Source of the DNA: a virus | Length of the DNA stretch: 29,459 nt | Virus record (IMG/VR): IMGVR_UViG_3300046003_000825 | Span: 1-29,459 of that record | Reading direction: 5' to 3' (one strand) | In this document: one piece after another, positions 5,930 through 13,589 of the stretch | How positions within the stretch are numbered: position 1 is the first letter of the stretch | Layout of the letters: every line of letters begins with the position of its first letter | Translations under genes and position numbers: made by a program | Notes under the pieces: model-generated | What the model saw: the letters and a program-made list of their open reading frames with translations, nothing else | Told to the model about the DNA's origin: nothing | The model's database searches: none

Positions 5930-6710
5930 TGGAAACCTCCGTGGTGGCGATCTCAGGGGTGACGATGACGGCGAGCTTGCTGAGGATGAGGTCCGGCTTG
6001 GAGATGTACTTGGAAGCGACCGCATCGGGGAGATCGCGGAAGGTCTGACCATCCTGAATGCGACCGGCTTTGAGAAGCAGAGCGTTAACCTCTTGCTCGC
6101 GGTCCTCGAACAGGGCTTCAAGCTTGGCGGTGATGTCGAAGCTCTTGGTGGGAGCTACCGATACCTCGGTGAGAGCGGGGGTAAACTCCTCGGTCTCCTC
6201 CGGTGTGTAGATGCCGGCCACAACCTCTGGGGCGAGCATGCGAACCGCTTTGGATATACAACGAGCGCGGAGCATTGCGGATGGATCCTTGGCCCATCCA
6301 GACCCCGGCTTGGCGGGCAGTAAGCCGGCCATCTTAGCGTCCTCGGTGGTGAAGGAGATCTCGCAAGCATTGCCGTCGTAGGTCCAGAGGGCGATGGCGG
6401 CGCGGGAGTCGAATTGCTTCCAGAGGATCTTACCTCCGCGGGCACGGTACCCGGCAAGCATGGCGTCTGAGCGCATGCTCAAGGATCCGTTGATGATGTG
6501 ATACTCACGTTTGAAGTCGAAGGGGGTCTTCTTCTCGGCGGCGCATTGCCACGCGATAAGCTTACCTTGTTCGACCTTGGTGCAGCCCAGCATTCCGCTG
6601 GCTGCGATCCACTCGCCCATCTTTTCGATGGCTGAGATTGGATCCTGTATTTTGCTGTACATCTCGGAGTTATCCGAGGGGGACGTTGTCGTTGCGATTG
6701 AGTTGTTCAT
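5922..6710 (-). CDS. RecT-like single-strand annealing protein, 262 aa
   Basis: The diagnostic C-terminal block is clear: GSGWAKDPSAMLRARCISKA at 136-155, then LAPEVVAGIYTPEE at 159-172. RecT-family annealases have the same order of W, P, M-L-R-A-R, and then P-x-V-x-G-x-Y-x-x-E-E. The N-terminal half has CTKVEQGKLIAWQCAAEKKT and REYHIINGSLSMRSDAM, which fit the beta-rich core. The protein would pair the single strands produced by the exonuclease encoded immediately downstream. The ATG at 6710 (MNNSIATTTSPS) overlaps the HTH gene stop as ATGA and follows ACAAAACCCACA. The frame upstream of it mirrors the HTH gene. The pair forms a classic exonuclease-annealase module. Confidence 0.85.
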   Translation of the reverse strand: MNNSIATTTSPSDNSEMYSKIQDPISAIEKMGEWIAASGMLGCTKVEQGKLIAWQCAAEKKTPFDFKREYHIINGSLSMRSDAMLAGYRARGGKILWKQFDSRAAIALWTYDGNACEISFTTEDAKMAGLLPAKPGSGWAKDPSAMLRARCISKAVRMLAPEVVAGIYTPEETEEFTPALTEVSVAPTKSFDITAKLEALFEDREQEVNALLLKAGRIQDGQTFRDLPDAVASKYISKPDLILSKLAVIVTPEIATTEVSNG

Positions 6711-6880
6711 TGTGGGTTTTGTCTGAGGAGTTCCTCGATTACATCGGAGCGGACACGGATGGTTCTCTTCGTCGCCTTCATGGCTGGAAGCTTTCCTGAC
6801 CGGATCCACCGACGCACCGTCTCGGGATGAGTCCCGAGAGCCGAAGCAATCTCTTGGACGGTTAGAAGTTTTACGCTCAC
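6707..6880 (-). CDS. Small helix-turn-helix DNA-binding protein (excisionase/MerR-like), 57 aa
   Basis: The product reads SVKLLTVQEIASALGTHPE, then TVRRWIRSGKLPAMK, then a TIRVRSDVIEELL tail. This is the compact winged-helix layout of excisionase and helix_turn_helix_17 proteins: LTVQEIASALG, a turn, the recognition helix TVRRWIRSGKLPA, and a basic wing. No ATG is available. I chose the GTG at 6880, which keeps the whole domain; a TTG at 6907 would add nine residues. No integrase is nearby, so an excisionase role is less likely than transcription control. It leads the recombination cassette and lies right behind a promoter-like sequence, so autoregulation or early-gene control is a reasonable inference. 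Confidence 0.8.
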   Translation of the reverse strand: MSVKLLTVQEIASALGTHPETVRRWIRSGKLPAMKATKRTIRVRSDVIEELLRQNPQ

Positions 6881-6887
6881 GCAAGCC

Positions 6888-6915
6888 AAAGTAGCAGCGT
6901 GTTGCAAACTGTCGA
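6888..6915 (-). promoter_or_regulatory. Candidate promoter for the recombination operon
   Basis: On the minus strand TCGACA is followed by a 16-base spacer and TACTTT, a plausible sigma-70 pair. The predicted start of transcription falls within a few bases of the GTG at 6880, so the message would be leaderless or nearly so. This is one of very few gene-free stretches of over 50 bases between modules, which supports a promoter here. Both boxes are imperfect. Confidence 0.35.
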
Positions 6916-6922
6916 GAGTTTT

Positions 6923-6933
6923 CTTTCGGAAAG
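6923..6933. promoter_or_regulatory. Candidate operator, 5-1-5 palindrome
   Basis: CTTTC and GAAAG form perfect 5-base arms around one central base, just upstream of the promoter-like boxes and directly after the end of the 1443-residue gene. A small HTH protein encoded immediately downstream could bind here. The palindrome is short enough to arise by chance. Confidence 0.2.
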
Positions 6934-6934
6934 T

Positions 6935-9900
6935 TTACTCGGGGGGTTGTTGGAAGCCCCGGCGAGCGGCGACTGGCGTGAGGGTTTGGCCGGATTCTCG
7001 CAGTTCCTTGAGGAAACGGTACTTGCCGATTTCCCCACCTTTCTCGTAGGCGGATCGCAGCAATTTCAGTTTGATTTCATCGGTTCCTTGCTGGTACTGG
7101 CCGCTAGTAAAGACCCGCTCAGAAAGCCCTCTCCGGTAAAAACCAACGAGTTGAGAATACCGGTCATATTGCTCCGGATTCATCCGCTCAAAAGTTTTGT
7201 TATGAAAAGTCAGCGAAGGGTTTGGAACCGATGGAATCGCGTTGTTGTCCGCCGTCTTGCGCCAGAGGCGGTAGATCGAGGCGTTGAGAGGATCAGCCTC
7301 AATGGACCGACTTTTCCACGCATCGAAGAAATTGTAGGTCCAAGGATTCTCGCCCTTTGGCGTCTGCTCAACAGCATCTCCCCACAAATCTCGGCGCACC
7401 GGCATGGAGTTTGGATCCTTTACACCAGGGATGGCCAACCCAAGGGCGGCGTACCGCTGGTTTAGCTCGTTAATCGAATCCTTTATGAACCCTTCGCCGC
7501 CAATTGAAGGCAGGTATTCACGCTCAGCACGGCGAGCTGCACCGAGGATATTGGGAGCAAGAGGTGATGCTGCGGTAATCGAAAGGTTTTTCACAAATCG
7601 ATCCAGTGAATTCGATGACTCTTCGGACATCAGCTTGATGAAGTCGCTGGTTCCTTTAAGGAACTGCTGCTCCATGATGAAGTTGATTCCAGAAAGAGCT
7701 GCACCTTTTCCAAGCGATAGAAAATCGGGATCACTCGTCTTGGACCGCTCTTGGATTCGACGGGTTGTTCCCACCATTAACCCGATGGCTCCGCTTGTTC
7801 CAAGTGCTGACAGATCTTTCACGCTATCACCGGGCCGGAACGATGGGTCTTCTCCTTTAACTAACCGTCGAAGTGCGCTGGTGTTGATCGTGCCTGGAGG
7901 CATCACGCCACCAGCTTTGGCCAACTCGCGAGCCTTGTTGGTCTCCCCTGGAGTATCCAAATTCGGTGTAATCACACCCTTGTCGTAAAGGTAATAGTAG
8001 GCTCCTGCAACCGTGGTTCCTACGATCAATCGAGCGGTCGCCGTATTGCGCTCTTTGGGAGTCATCTTTGACCAATTCCGAAGTACACCAGCAGGGGTGA
8101 ACTGGAGGATTTCAGCGGCAACATTGATCGGTGTTTTCTGGAACAACGAGATCAACCGATACGGGATATAGAGAGGGGTTTTTTCTCTTATGAATTGATT
8201 GATTCCTGCAACGCCCTGAGTCGCAACATTGTCTTGCTGGAAGATTGAACGGGCGGCTTCGAACTCAATTTGACCAAGATCTTCGGCGGTGAATCCACGT
8301 TGGCCAGCAGCTTGAGCCTCATCGGAAATGAGCATTAACTTAGGGTTACGAGTAGCCACACGGATTTGCCCTTCCGATAAACCCCGCTGGCGACCAATCT
8401 CTGAAATTACACGGGCGCGTTCAGCCTGACGGAAAGGAACATCGGTCGCTTGAGTCATCCTAAGCATGACGTCTGGAATGACGCCTACCGTTGCTTCGAC
8501 TAGGTTGCGAATAACTGGTGTTTCCTTGTACTCGCCAGACATGGCTTCAAACAAGTTTCTCCATGCCCTCTGAAAATTAAGTGGATTTCCAATGCTTGTT
8601 CCAAGCTCATAAGGATTTCCTTCTGAACCCTTAAGCATGATACGCTTTGCTGTTGGAAGCGATTTTCCAAACGCCTCGATACGCTTAAGTGTTCGTGATC
8701 GGATGTCGTATGAGTTGTTCTTTCCTCCAGACAACGCGGAATCAATTCCCATCGCAGTAAGGTCTGCTAACTCTCTCAATGGGGCGTTGATAGTGTTTCC
8801 AAGCACGTTGCGAATAATGGAGATCGGACCCATCACAGATCCTTGAACCATCGACAAAAACAGGTCTGTTGCAGTAGATGGGTTTATGCGAGCAATCTGC
8901 TCATTTAACACAACATCAGCTTCAGATCGAAGAGCATCGGCCATGTCTGCGAGACCAGACGCAATTCTTTCTCCACGGACATCTCCTTTGTTAGCTGCAT
9001 CTGTCATCAGGATCTCAGCGCGTTTAACGGCATCAACAGCACCGCGATACTGATCTATTGAATTCCCCAGTTTAGTGGCCTGCTCAGGAGTGATCATCCT
9101 TCCACGTTCAGCCATCGATTTCGTGACCAACTGAACCACTCCTTCGCGAGATGCTGACTTCAGTAGCTTGAATTGGTTGATGAGCTGACCCCAAGTGGTT
9201 CCGCTTTCAGCCAAGGTAAGCGATAGATCCGCAGCTTCTTTGGTGCGACCTTCATTGATCAACCGGTTGAACAGTTCCATTCCCGAAGCAACGCGGGTAT
9301 TGGACTTAGCATTTCCAAGATCAGCATTAAGCTGTTCAGGGGTTGCAACCGATACTTGATCGACCACTTGTTCAACATTCTGCGGAAGATATGAAGCACG
9401 GGGCGATTTCGCTACCGATTCACGAATAACCGGAGGAACACTTGGGGAGGCGGCAACGCGCTCAGCAAATGCGCGAGGTTCCATTTTCGGAGGAGCTTGA
9501 ATTTGTGATGGTCGTTGGATTGTTCGCGTGAGTTGGTTTGCAAACTCAGCCTCATCAAAATTCTCTTTAAAGTTCTGTTGAGCGTAACGTAATCCAGCAG
9601 CAGCGGCGTCAGCAATAGATCCTCCAGCGCGGATAATTTCTTGAGCTACAGTCAATGCCCCATTCCAAGCTGAACCCATAAGCTGTGGGAACGGATTCAT
9701 ACCAAGCCCAGGTTCTACATTAGTACGAAGACCTTCGAGTTTTTCTGCAACGCCCTCGGCCTTTTGCCGGAACTTACCTTGGGTTTCTTCCAAAGATTTC
9801 TGCCAGACTTCGTTAAAAATTGTGCGTTCAGCAACAGGTAATCCAACCTCTTTACGGCCAATACCAATTGCCTTCTCAATGCTTTTCTTTGTAACCTTAG

Positions 9901-11266
9901 CCGGTTCTCCGCGAACAGCACCAGACTCCAAAGCGTCTGCAACAGCTTCAGCGGCAAGTCGTTTATCACGGGAAGCAAGTGCGCGATTTAGCTTCTCATC
10001 AACAGTTTCAAGAGCGGTGGATGTGCGAGAAGCAGTTTCCTGTTCAGCAGCGATTCGCTCGTCGCGCAATCGGAGTCGTTGAGCGAGGATATCCTCAGTT
10101 GACCTAAGCGGAGTCCCCTCTTGAACAGCAGCTTCTACTTCACGCAGGGGAAGCATTCCACCTTCAGCCGCAGCACGAGTGCCTTCTCCAATCACTTCTG
10201 GTTGATAGATGAACGGTTCATCCGGATTCATTCCGGAGATCAACTCGCGGAACTGCGTCTTAAAATCTTGAACCGGAACGATTCGATCCATCTGATCGAT
10301 GAGTCCGCCCACCTGATTGATGGCTTCTCCAACGGTCTGTTTTCGAGAAGCAAGGTTATCAAGCACATCGGCTTGAGTAACGCCTTTGCTTTTCAGTCCG
10401 AAAGACTTTCCAACTTGCGCTCCAAGACCAGCAGCAAACAGTGTTCCGATAGCAGCCTCAAACGAAGCTTTGAGTTTCTGCTCTGGAGTAGCTTCTGGAT
10501 CAGCAATGGTCTGCAACGCAACACCAGTTGACTCGGCGGCTCCTCTGGTAACCTCGGGAGCTAAGACAGCAGGAATGGCTTTTCCAACTTGTTCAGTTGC
10601 ACGAGCCGCTTCTGACGCACGAGTCAAATCCGCAATCTGTGCGGCGCGAGCGGCGGATGGAGCGGTAGATTCTGCAAACGCTTCAGTGGCGGCTGCAACC
10701 GATCTAGGAATTTGAGTGGCTTCTTTAGCAGCACCCGCAATCCCCATCGTCATCAGATTCATCGGGGAAAGAAGATCAGCAGCAACTTGGCCTGCTACTT
10801 CTCCTGCCGGACGAGTCACTGACTGCGGAATTGATCGAAGACCAGGAGTAACGATTCTCGCAATGTCAGCGGCTTTTGCACCTAGAGACGCTCCCAGTTC
10901 GCGTTTCTCAGGAGAAGCAGACAAGAGGGCCATGATGCCTTCCTTGTCGATACGGGATGCGCCTTCGAGCATTCCCTGCTTTGGTTCTCCACCAGTGACT
11001 TGCTGGAGAACTCTTCCAGCGGTTGCGACATCTTGGGGGGTTGGACCACCAAACGCCAACGGAGCGACAAGACGAGCCAATGAAGGGGCCACAGACTTGG
11101 CCTGCTCGTACAAGCTAGGAGGAGCCTGGAGAACTGGTGCATCTGGATATTTCTGTTTGCCAGCAAAAACGAAGGCCCGCTCGACATCTTCCTTTGTCGG
11201 GGGCCTGTCGCCTTCCAGCTCAAGAGTTACTCCAGTGGCATCCTGAGTGACTTCGTAGATAGGCAT
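6935..11266 (-). CDS. Giant internal virion / DNA-ejection protein, 1443 aa
   Basis: This is the largest gene. It starts MPIYEVTQDATGVTLELEGD, an opening often seen in large internal proteins of short-tailed phages, and continues through long Ala-, Glu- and Arg-rich helical regions (about 50-780). Around residues 800-840 is a hydrophobic segment, GSVMGPISIIRNVLGNTINA, then near 1028 LYIPYRLISLFQKTPINVA and near 1080 TVAGAYYYLYDKGVITP. The order of a 'NvlGN' segment, an 'F-x-x-T-P-I/V-N' segment and a hydrophobic 'G-x-x-x-A-x-Y' helix recurs in phage ejection and polyvalent proteins. It probably leaves the head with the DNA and enters the cell envelope. I see no lytic transglycosylase or polymerase motif. 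One base separates its ATG from the upstream stop (TAATATG). Confidence 0.7.
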   Translation of the reverse strand: MPIYEVTQDATGVTLELEGDRPPTKEDVERAFVFAGKQKYPDAPVLQAPPSLYEQAKSVAPSLARLVAPLAFGGPTPQDVATAGRVLQQVTGGEPKQGMLEGASRIDKEGIMALLSASPEKRELGASLGAKAADIARIVTPGLRSIPQSVTRPAGEVAGQVAADLLSPMNLMTMGIAGAAKEATQIPRSVAAATEAFAESTAPSAARAAQIADLTRASEAARATEQVGKAIPAVLAPEVTRGAAESTGVALQTIADPEATPEQKLKASFEAAIGTLFAAGLGAQVGKSFGLKSKGVTQADVLDNLASRKQTVGEAINQVGGLIDQMDRIVPVQDFKTQFRELISGMNPDEPFIYQPEVIGEGTRAAAEGGMLPLREVEAAVQEGTPLRSTEDILAQRLRLRDERIAAEQETASRTSTALETVDEKLNRALASRDKRLAAEAVADALESGAVRGEPAKVTKKSIEKAIGIGRKEVGLPVAERTIFNEVWQKSLEETQGKFRQKAEGVAEKLEGLRTNVEPGLGMNPFPQLMGSAWNGALTVAQEIIRAGGSIADAAAAGLRYAQQNFKENFDEAEFANQLTRTIQRPSQIQAPPKMEPRAFAERVAASPSVPPVIRESVAKSPRASYLPQNVEQVVDQVSVATPEQLNADLGNAKSNTRVASGMELFNRLINEGRTKEAADLSLTLAESGTTWGQLINQFKLLKSASREGVVQLVTKSMAERGRMITPEQATKLGNSIDQYRGAVDAVKRAEILMTDAANKGDVRGERIASGLADMADALRSEADVVLNEQIARINPSTATDLFLSMVQGSVMGPISIIRNVLGNTINAPLRELADLTAMGIDSALSGGKNNSYDIRSRTLKRIEAFGKSLPTAKRIMLKGSEGNPYELGTSIGNPLNFQRAWRNLFEAMSGEYKETPVIRNLVEATVGVIPDVMLRMTQATDVPFRQAERARVISEIGRQRGLSEGQIRVATRNPKLMLISDEAQAAGQRGFTAEDLGQIEFEAARSIFQQDNVATQGVAGINQFIREKTPLYIPYRLISLFQKTPINVAAEILQFTPAGVLRNWSKMTPKERNTATARLIVGTTVAGAYYYLYDKGVITPNLDTPGETNKARELAKAGGVMPPGTINTSALRRLVKGEDPSFRPGDSVKDLSALGTSGAIGLMVGTTRRIQERSKTSDPDFLSLGKGAALSGINFIMEQQFLKGTSDFIKLMSEESSNSLDRFVKNLSITAASPLAPNILGAARRAEREYLPSIGGEGFIKDSINELNQRYAALGLAIPGVKDPNSMPVRRDLWGDAVEQTPKGENPWTYNFFDAWKSRSIEADPLNASIYRLWRKTADNNAIPSVPNPSLTFHNKTFERMNPEQYDRYSQLVGFYRRGLSERVFTSGQYQQGTDEIKLKLLRSAYEKGGEIGKYRFLKELRESGQTLTPVAARRGFQQPPE

Positions 11267-11267
11267 A

Positions 11268-12113
11268 TTATTTCATTCTGACTTTAAACCCCGGAATGTC
11301 AGTCGATTTCTCTTCTTCAGGCTTTTTAGTTGCTCCAGCGGGCGGAGGCGCACCGAATCCTTGTCCTTGATTTGAAAACAATTGTTGAAGAATCTTTTGT
11401 TGTTCAGCAATAGGAACTGGTTTCTTGAAACGAACAGTAGGTTGCATCTGACCAGTCAGAGAATCCGTTGAATATGTAACTTCATACGGGGGCTCTTCAG
11501 AAGGCTTCTGCTCAAGAAATTGCTTGAGCTGAGGAATCTTATTTGAAAGCTCAGATATCTGATCAGCAGTGCCTCCAACAGTTCCATATCCTGGAACATT
11601 GATTTGAGTGTACCCTGACTTTATTTTCTTGGCCTCATCTTTCTGTTCCTGTATGGCCTTCTCGTAAGCAGCCTGTTCCTCAAGAGATTCAATCGGCTCC
11701 AAGGCCGGTATAGGCATGGCCATTGATCCGCCAAGCTGGTACTCAGGACGAGCCTTAAGTTGGCCAACCAATGATGGACGTAGAGTTTCGCGCTTTTCAC
11801 CGGCTTCTTTTGCCCGAGTTTCTGAAGCAGCTTTATCGCGGGCAGCGATTAATTTAATCTCGTCCTGAAGCCTCTGCTGCCGTTCAGCTTCCATTCGACT
11901 GCCCAACCTTTCTTCATTCAAAGACTTCAAGTTTTCTTCCATCAACGCCCGCTTCGCATAGTTCCGATTGCGGATATCCTCGTTGGTCCCGGTGAACTCG
12001 CCGGCAATACCACCGGTAAGCATGGAGAGCCCCTTCATGAAAGGGTTGATGCGCTGATTGGCCTGCCGCTCAAGCATAGCCCTGATGTCCTCCGTTTCTT
12101 CTCTGGTAGCCAT
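11268..12113 (-). CDS. Probable virion protein, helical, 281 aa
   Basis: The protein starts MATREETEDIRAMLERQANQ. Residues 1-130 are strongly charged and helical, with a coiled-coil look (for example MEENLKSLNEERLGSRMEAE). The middle has LEPIESLEEQAAYEKAIQEQ, and the C-terminus is polar and Pro/Gly-rich (FGAPPPAGATKK). There are no membrane helices or catalytic motifs. Lying directly before the giant ejection protein, it probably belongs to the same internal or ejected complex, perhaps as a partner or chaperone; this is inferred from position only. The family is not recognised. Confidence 0.75.
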   Translation of the reverse strand: MATREETEDIRAMLERQANQRINPFMKGLSMLTGGIAGEFTGTNEDIRNRNYAKRALMEENLKSLNEERLGSRMEAERQQRLQDEIKLIAARDKAASETRAKEAGEKRETLRPSLVGQLKARPEYQLGGSMAMPIPALEPIESLEEQAAYEKAIQEQKDEAKKIKSGYTQINVPGYGTVGGTADQISELSNKIPQLKQFLEQKPSEEPPYEVTYSTDSLTGQMQPTVRFKKPVPIAEQQKILQQLFSNQGQGFGAPPPAGATKKPEEEKSTDIPGFKVRMK

Positions 12114-12125
12114 AAGATATAGTTT

Positions 12126-13586
12126 TTAACCCTGCAACGACCGCATCGCACCCCGTCTCCTGAACCCGCTCATGGCGGCATTCATGATCTGATCGGGATC
12201 GTAGTTGATGTATCGGTACTGGTCCTGTTGTTGTTGGGAGTTGGCCAGCAAGTCAGCGTAGAGCTTGGCGAAAGGATCGGCCTGACGATCGGGTAGAGGA
12301 ACCTCCTTGGTGCCCTTGGTGGGGATGACGGTTTCGCGCCTTACGAGAGGAGTGACTGGCTCCCTAGGAGGAAGGGGGGTTCCAGTGTAGGTACCAGTGC
12401 CGGTGCCGGTGCCGGTGCCGGTGCCGGGTCGAACTCCGCCACCGGGAGGAGTTGTGGTCGTGCCACCGCCAGGAGGAGTGGTTGTGGTTCCACCACCGGG
12501 AGGGGTGGTTACAACAGGAGTAGTTACGTTTATTGGAGGGGTTTTTACAAAAGGTATCCACTTACCATTTTCCCAATCCCAAATATTACCTTCATTATCA
12601 GGATAAACATCTCCAACTTTTATTCCACCAGTTCCTGGAATAACAGTTCCTTCGGTTACACCTTCAGGAGTTACTATTGGTCTTTTGATATCTGTATTGC
12701 CAGTAGCTATTCTCCAAGGTGAATCCTTAAACTCATCACCAGGTTTTGGTTTAACATCTTCTTTCCAGTCAGGAGTTATGTCTTTAACACCACCAAGACC
12801 AGCCGTTACATCTCCACCAGTGTTATCAAACCCACCTACGCTAGTAGTTGTAGGTTCATCCGCTCCAACAGATTGATATGATTCAACTGGTGTTGGTGTT
12901 ACTTGAGAAGTTGAAGGTGCGGTGTTGACTCCAAAATTAAACTTCTGAGGTACAACTCCTTTATCCAAATCTTCTTGAGATACTGAATACGCACTTGGGC
13001 GTATAATTGTATCCCTAATATTGTTTCTGTCAGCATAGAGAACATCTCCATTCTCCATTTGCCCGATAGGTATATAATCCGGAATCGTTCTTCCCGGTAT
13101 TGAAACCGGTTCTCCACGAGTTACAACGCCTTGAGGAACCGAAGGTATTTGGCCTGCAAAGTCAGAGGGGTTTACGTCAACCACTCCGATTGTGCCACCA
13201 AGATCACCGGGTGGAACGAGACCTGTAAAACCATATCTATCCTCAGTCTTCGGATCCAGCGGGGTTCCGATTCCTGTTCTTATAAGCGCATCCTGCTCAT
13301 CCGTATTCCCAATGTTGATTCGCTCAGTGGGTTGATCTCGGATGTTGTAATCGATGTTTCCAAAACCTACGTCTGAAGGAGCAGCCTGAAACTCAAAGCC
13401 TCCCGTCCTCCAGTTGTATGGAGCTTCTTGTCCATACGGATCTAAACCGTAAAACAAATCACCAACCCTGACTCCTGCCATATTGGGGACTAAATCTCCC
13501 ATCTTGTATCCGGGATATCCCGGGAACTCATCTACGGCATTGGCCTGATTCAGGTCTTGAGCCAGATTATCGATTGCGTCAGCCAT
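12126..13586 (-). CDS. Low-complexity virion-associated protein with PPGGG and GT repeats, 486 aa
   Basis: The protein starts MADAIDNLAQDLNQANAVDE. The first 330 residues are Gly-, Asp- and Pro-rich without a recognisable fold, and many segments look like loops or short beta strands (for example VGDLFYGLDPYG, VGDVYPDNEGNIWDWENGKW). Three TTPPGGG units follow, then a run of alternating Gly-Thr pairs, then a charged C-terminal end (DPFAKLYADLLAN, GFRRRGAMRSLQG). The repeats look like a flexible linker between two domains. The upstream neighbours are virion proteins, so a structural or ejected role is likely. I recognise no family. Confidence 0.7.
   Translation of the reverse strand: MADAIDNLAQDLNQANAVDEFPGYPGYKMGDLVPNMAGVRVGDLFYGLDPYGQEAPYNWRTGGFEFQAAPSDVGFGNIDYNIRDQPTERINIGNTDEQDALIRTGIGTPLDPKTEDRYGFTGLVPPGDLGGTIGVVDVNPSDFAGQIPSVPQGVVTRGEPVSIPGRTIPDYIPIGQMENGDVLYADRNNIRDTIIRPSAYSVSQEDLDKGVVPQKFNFGVNTAPSTSQVTPTPVESYQSVGADEPTTTSVGGFDNTGGDVTAGLGGVKDITPDWKEDVKPKPGDEFKDSPWRIATGNTDIKRPIVTPEGVTEGTVIPGTGGIKVGDVYPDNEGNIWDWENGKWIPFVKTPPINVTTPVVTTPPGGGTTTTPPGGGTTTTPPGGGVRPGTGTGTGTGTGTYTGTPLPPREPVTPLVRRETVIPTKGTKEVPLPDRQADPFAKLYADLLANSQQQQDQYRYINYDPDQIMNAAMSGFRRRGAMRSLQG
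12397..12426. repeat. Hexamer microsatellite, five copies of GTGCCG
   Basis: Five perfect head-to-tail copies of GTGCCG on the plus strand encode alternating Gly and Thr in the 486-residue protein. In-frame copy-number changes would lengthen or shorten the linker without a frameshift. The run is identical copy to copy, unlike the fibre repeats in the same genome. Confidence 0.9.
12435..12509. repeat. Three TTPPGGG-coding repeat units
   Basis: Three tandem units each encode Thr residues followed by PPGGG, with a spacing of 27 bases. Codons differ between units mostly at third positions, so the DNA is less repetitive than the protein. They adjoin the GTGCCG run and together form the probable flexible linker. 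Confidence 0.8.
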
Positions 13587-13589
13587 ATA

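Noticed and set aside
6707-6880. Excisionase paired with an integrase
   Set aside because: No integrase or attachment site was seen in the window, so a prophage-excision role is not supported.
12397-12509. CRISPR array or regulatory repeat
   Set aside because: The repeats are short, without spacers, and are in frame with a coding region.
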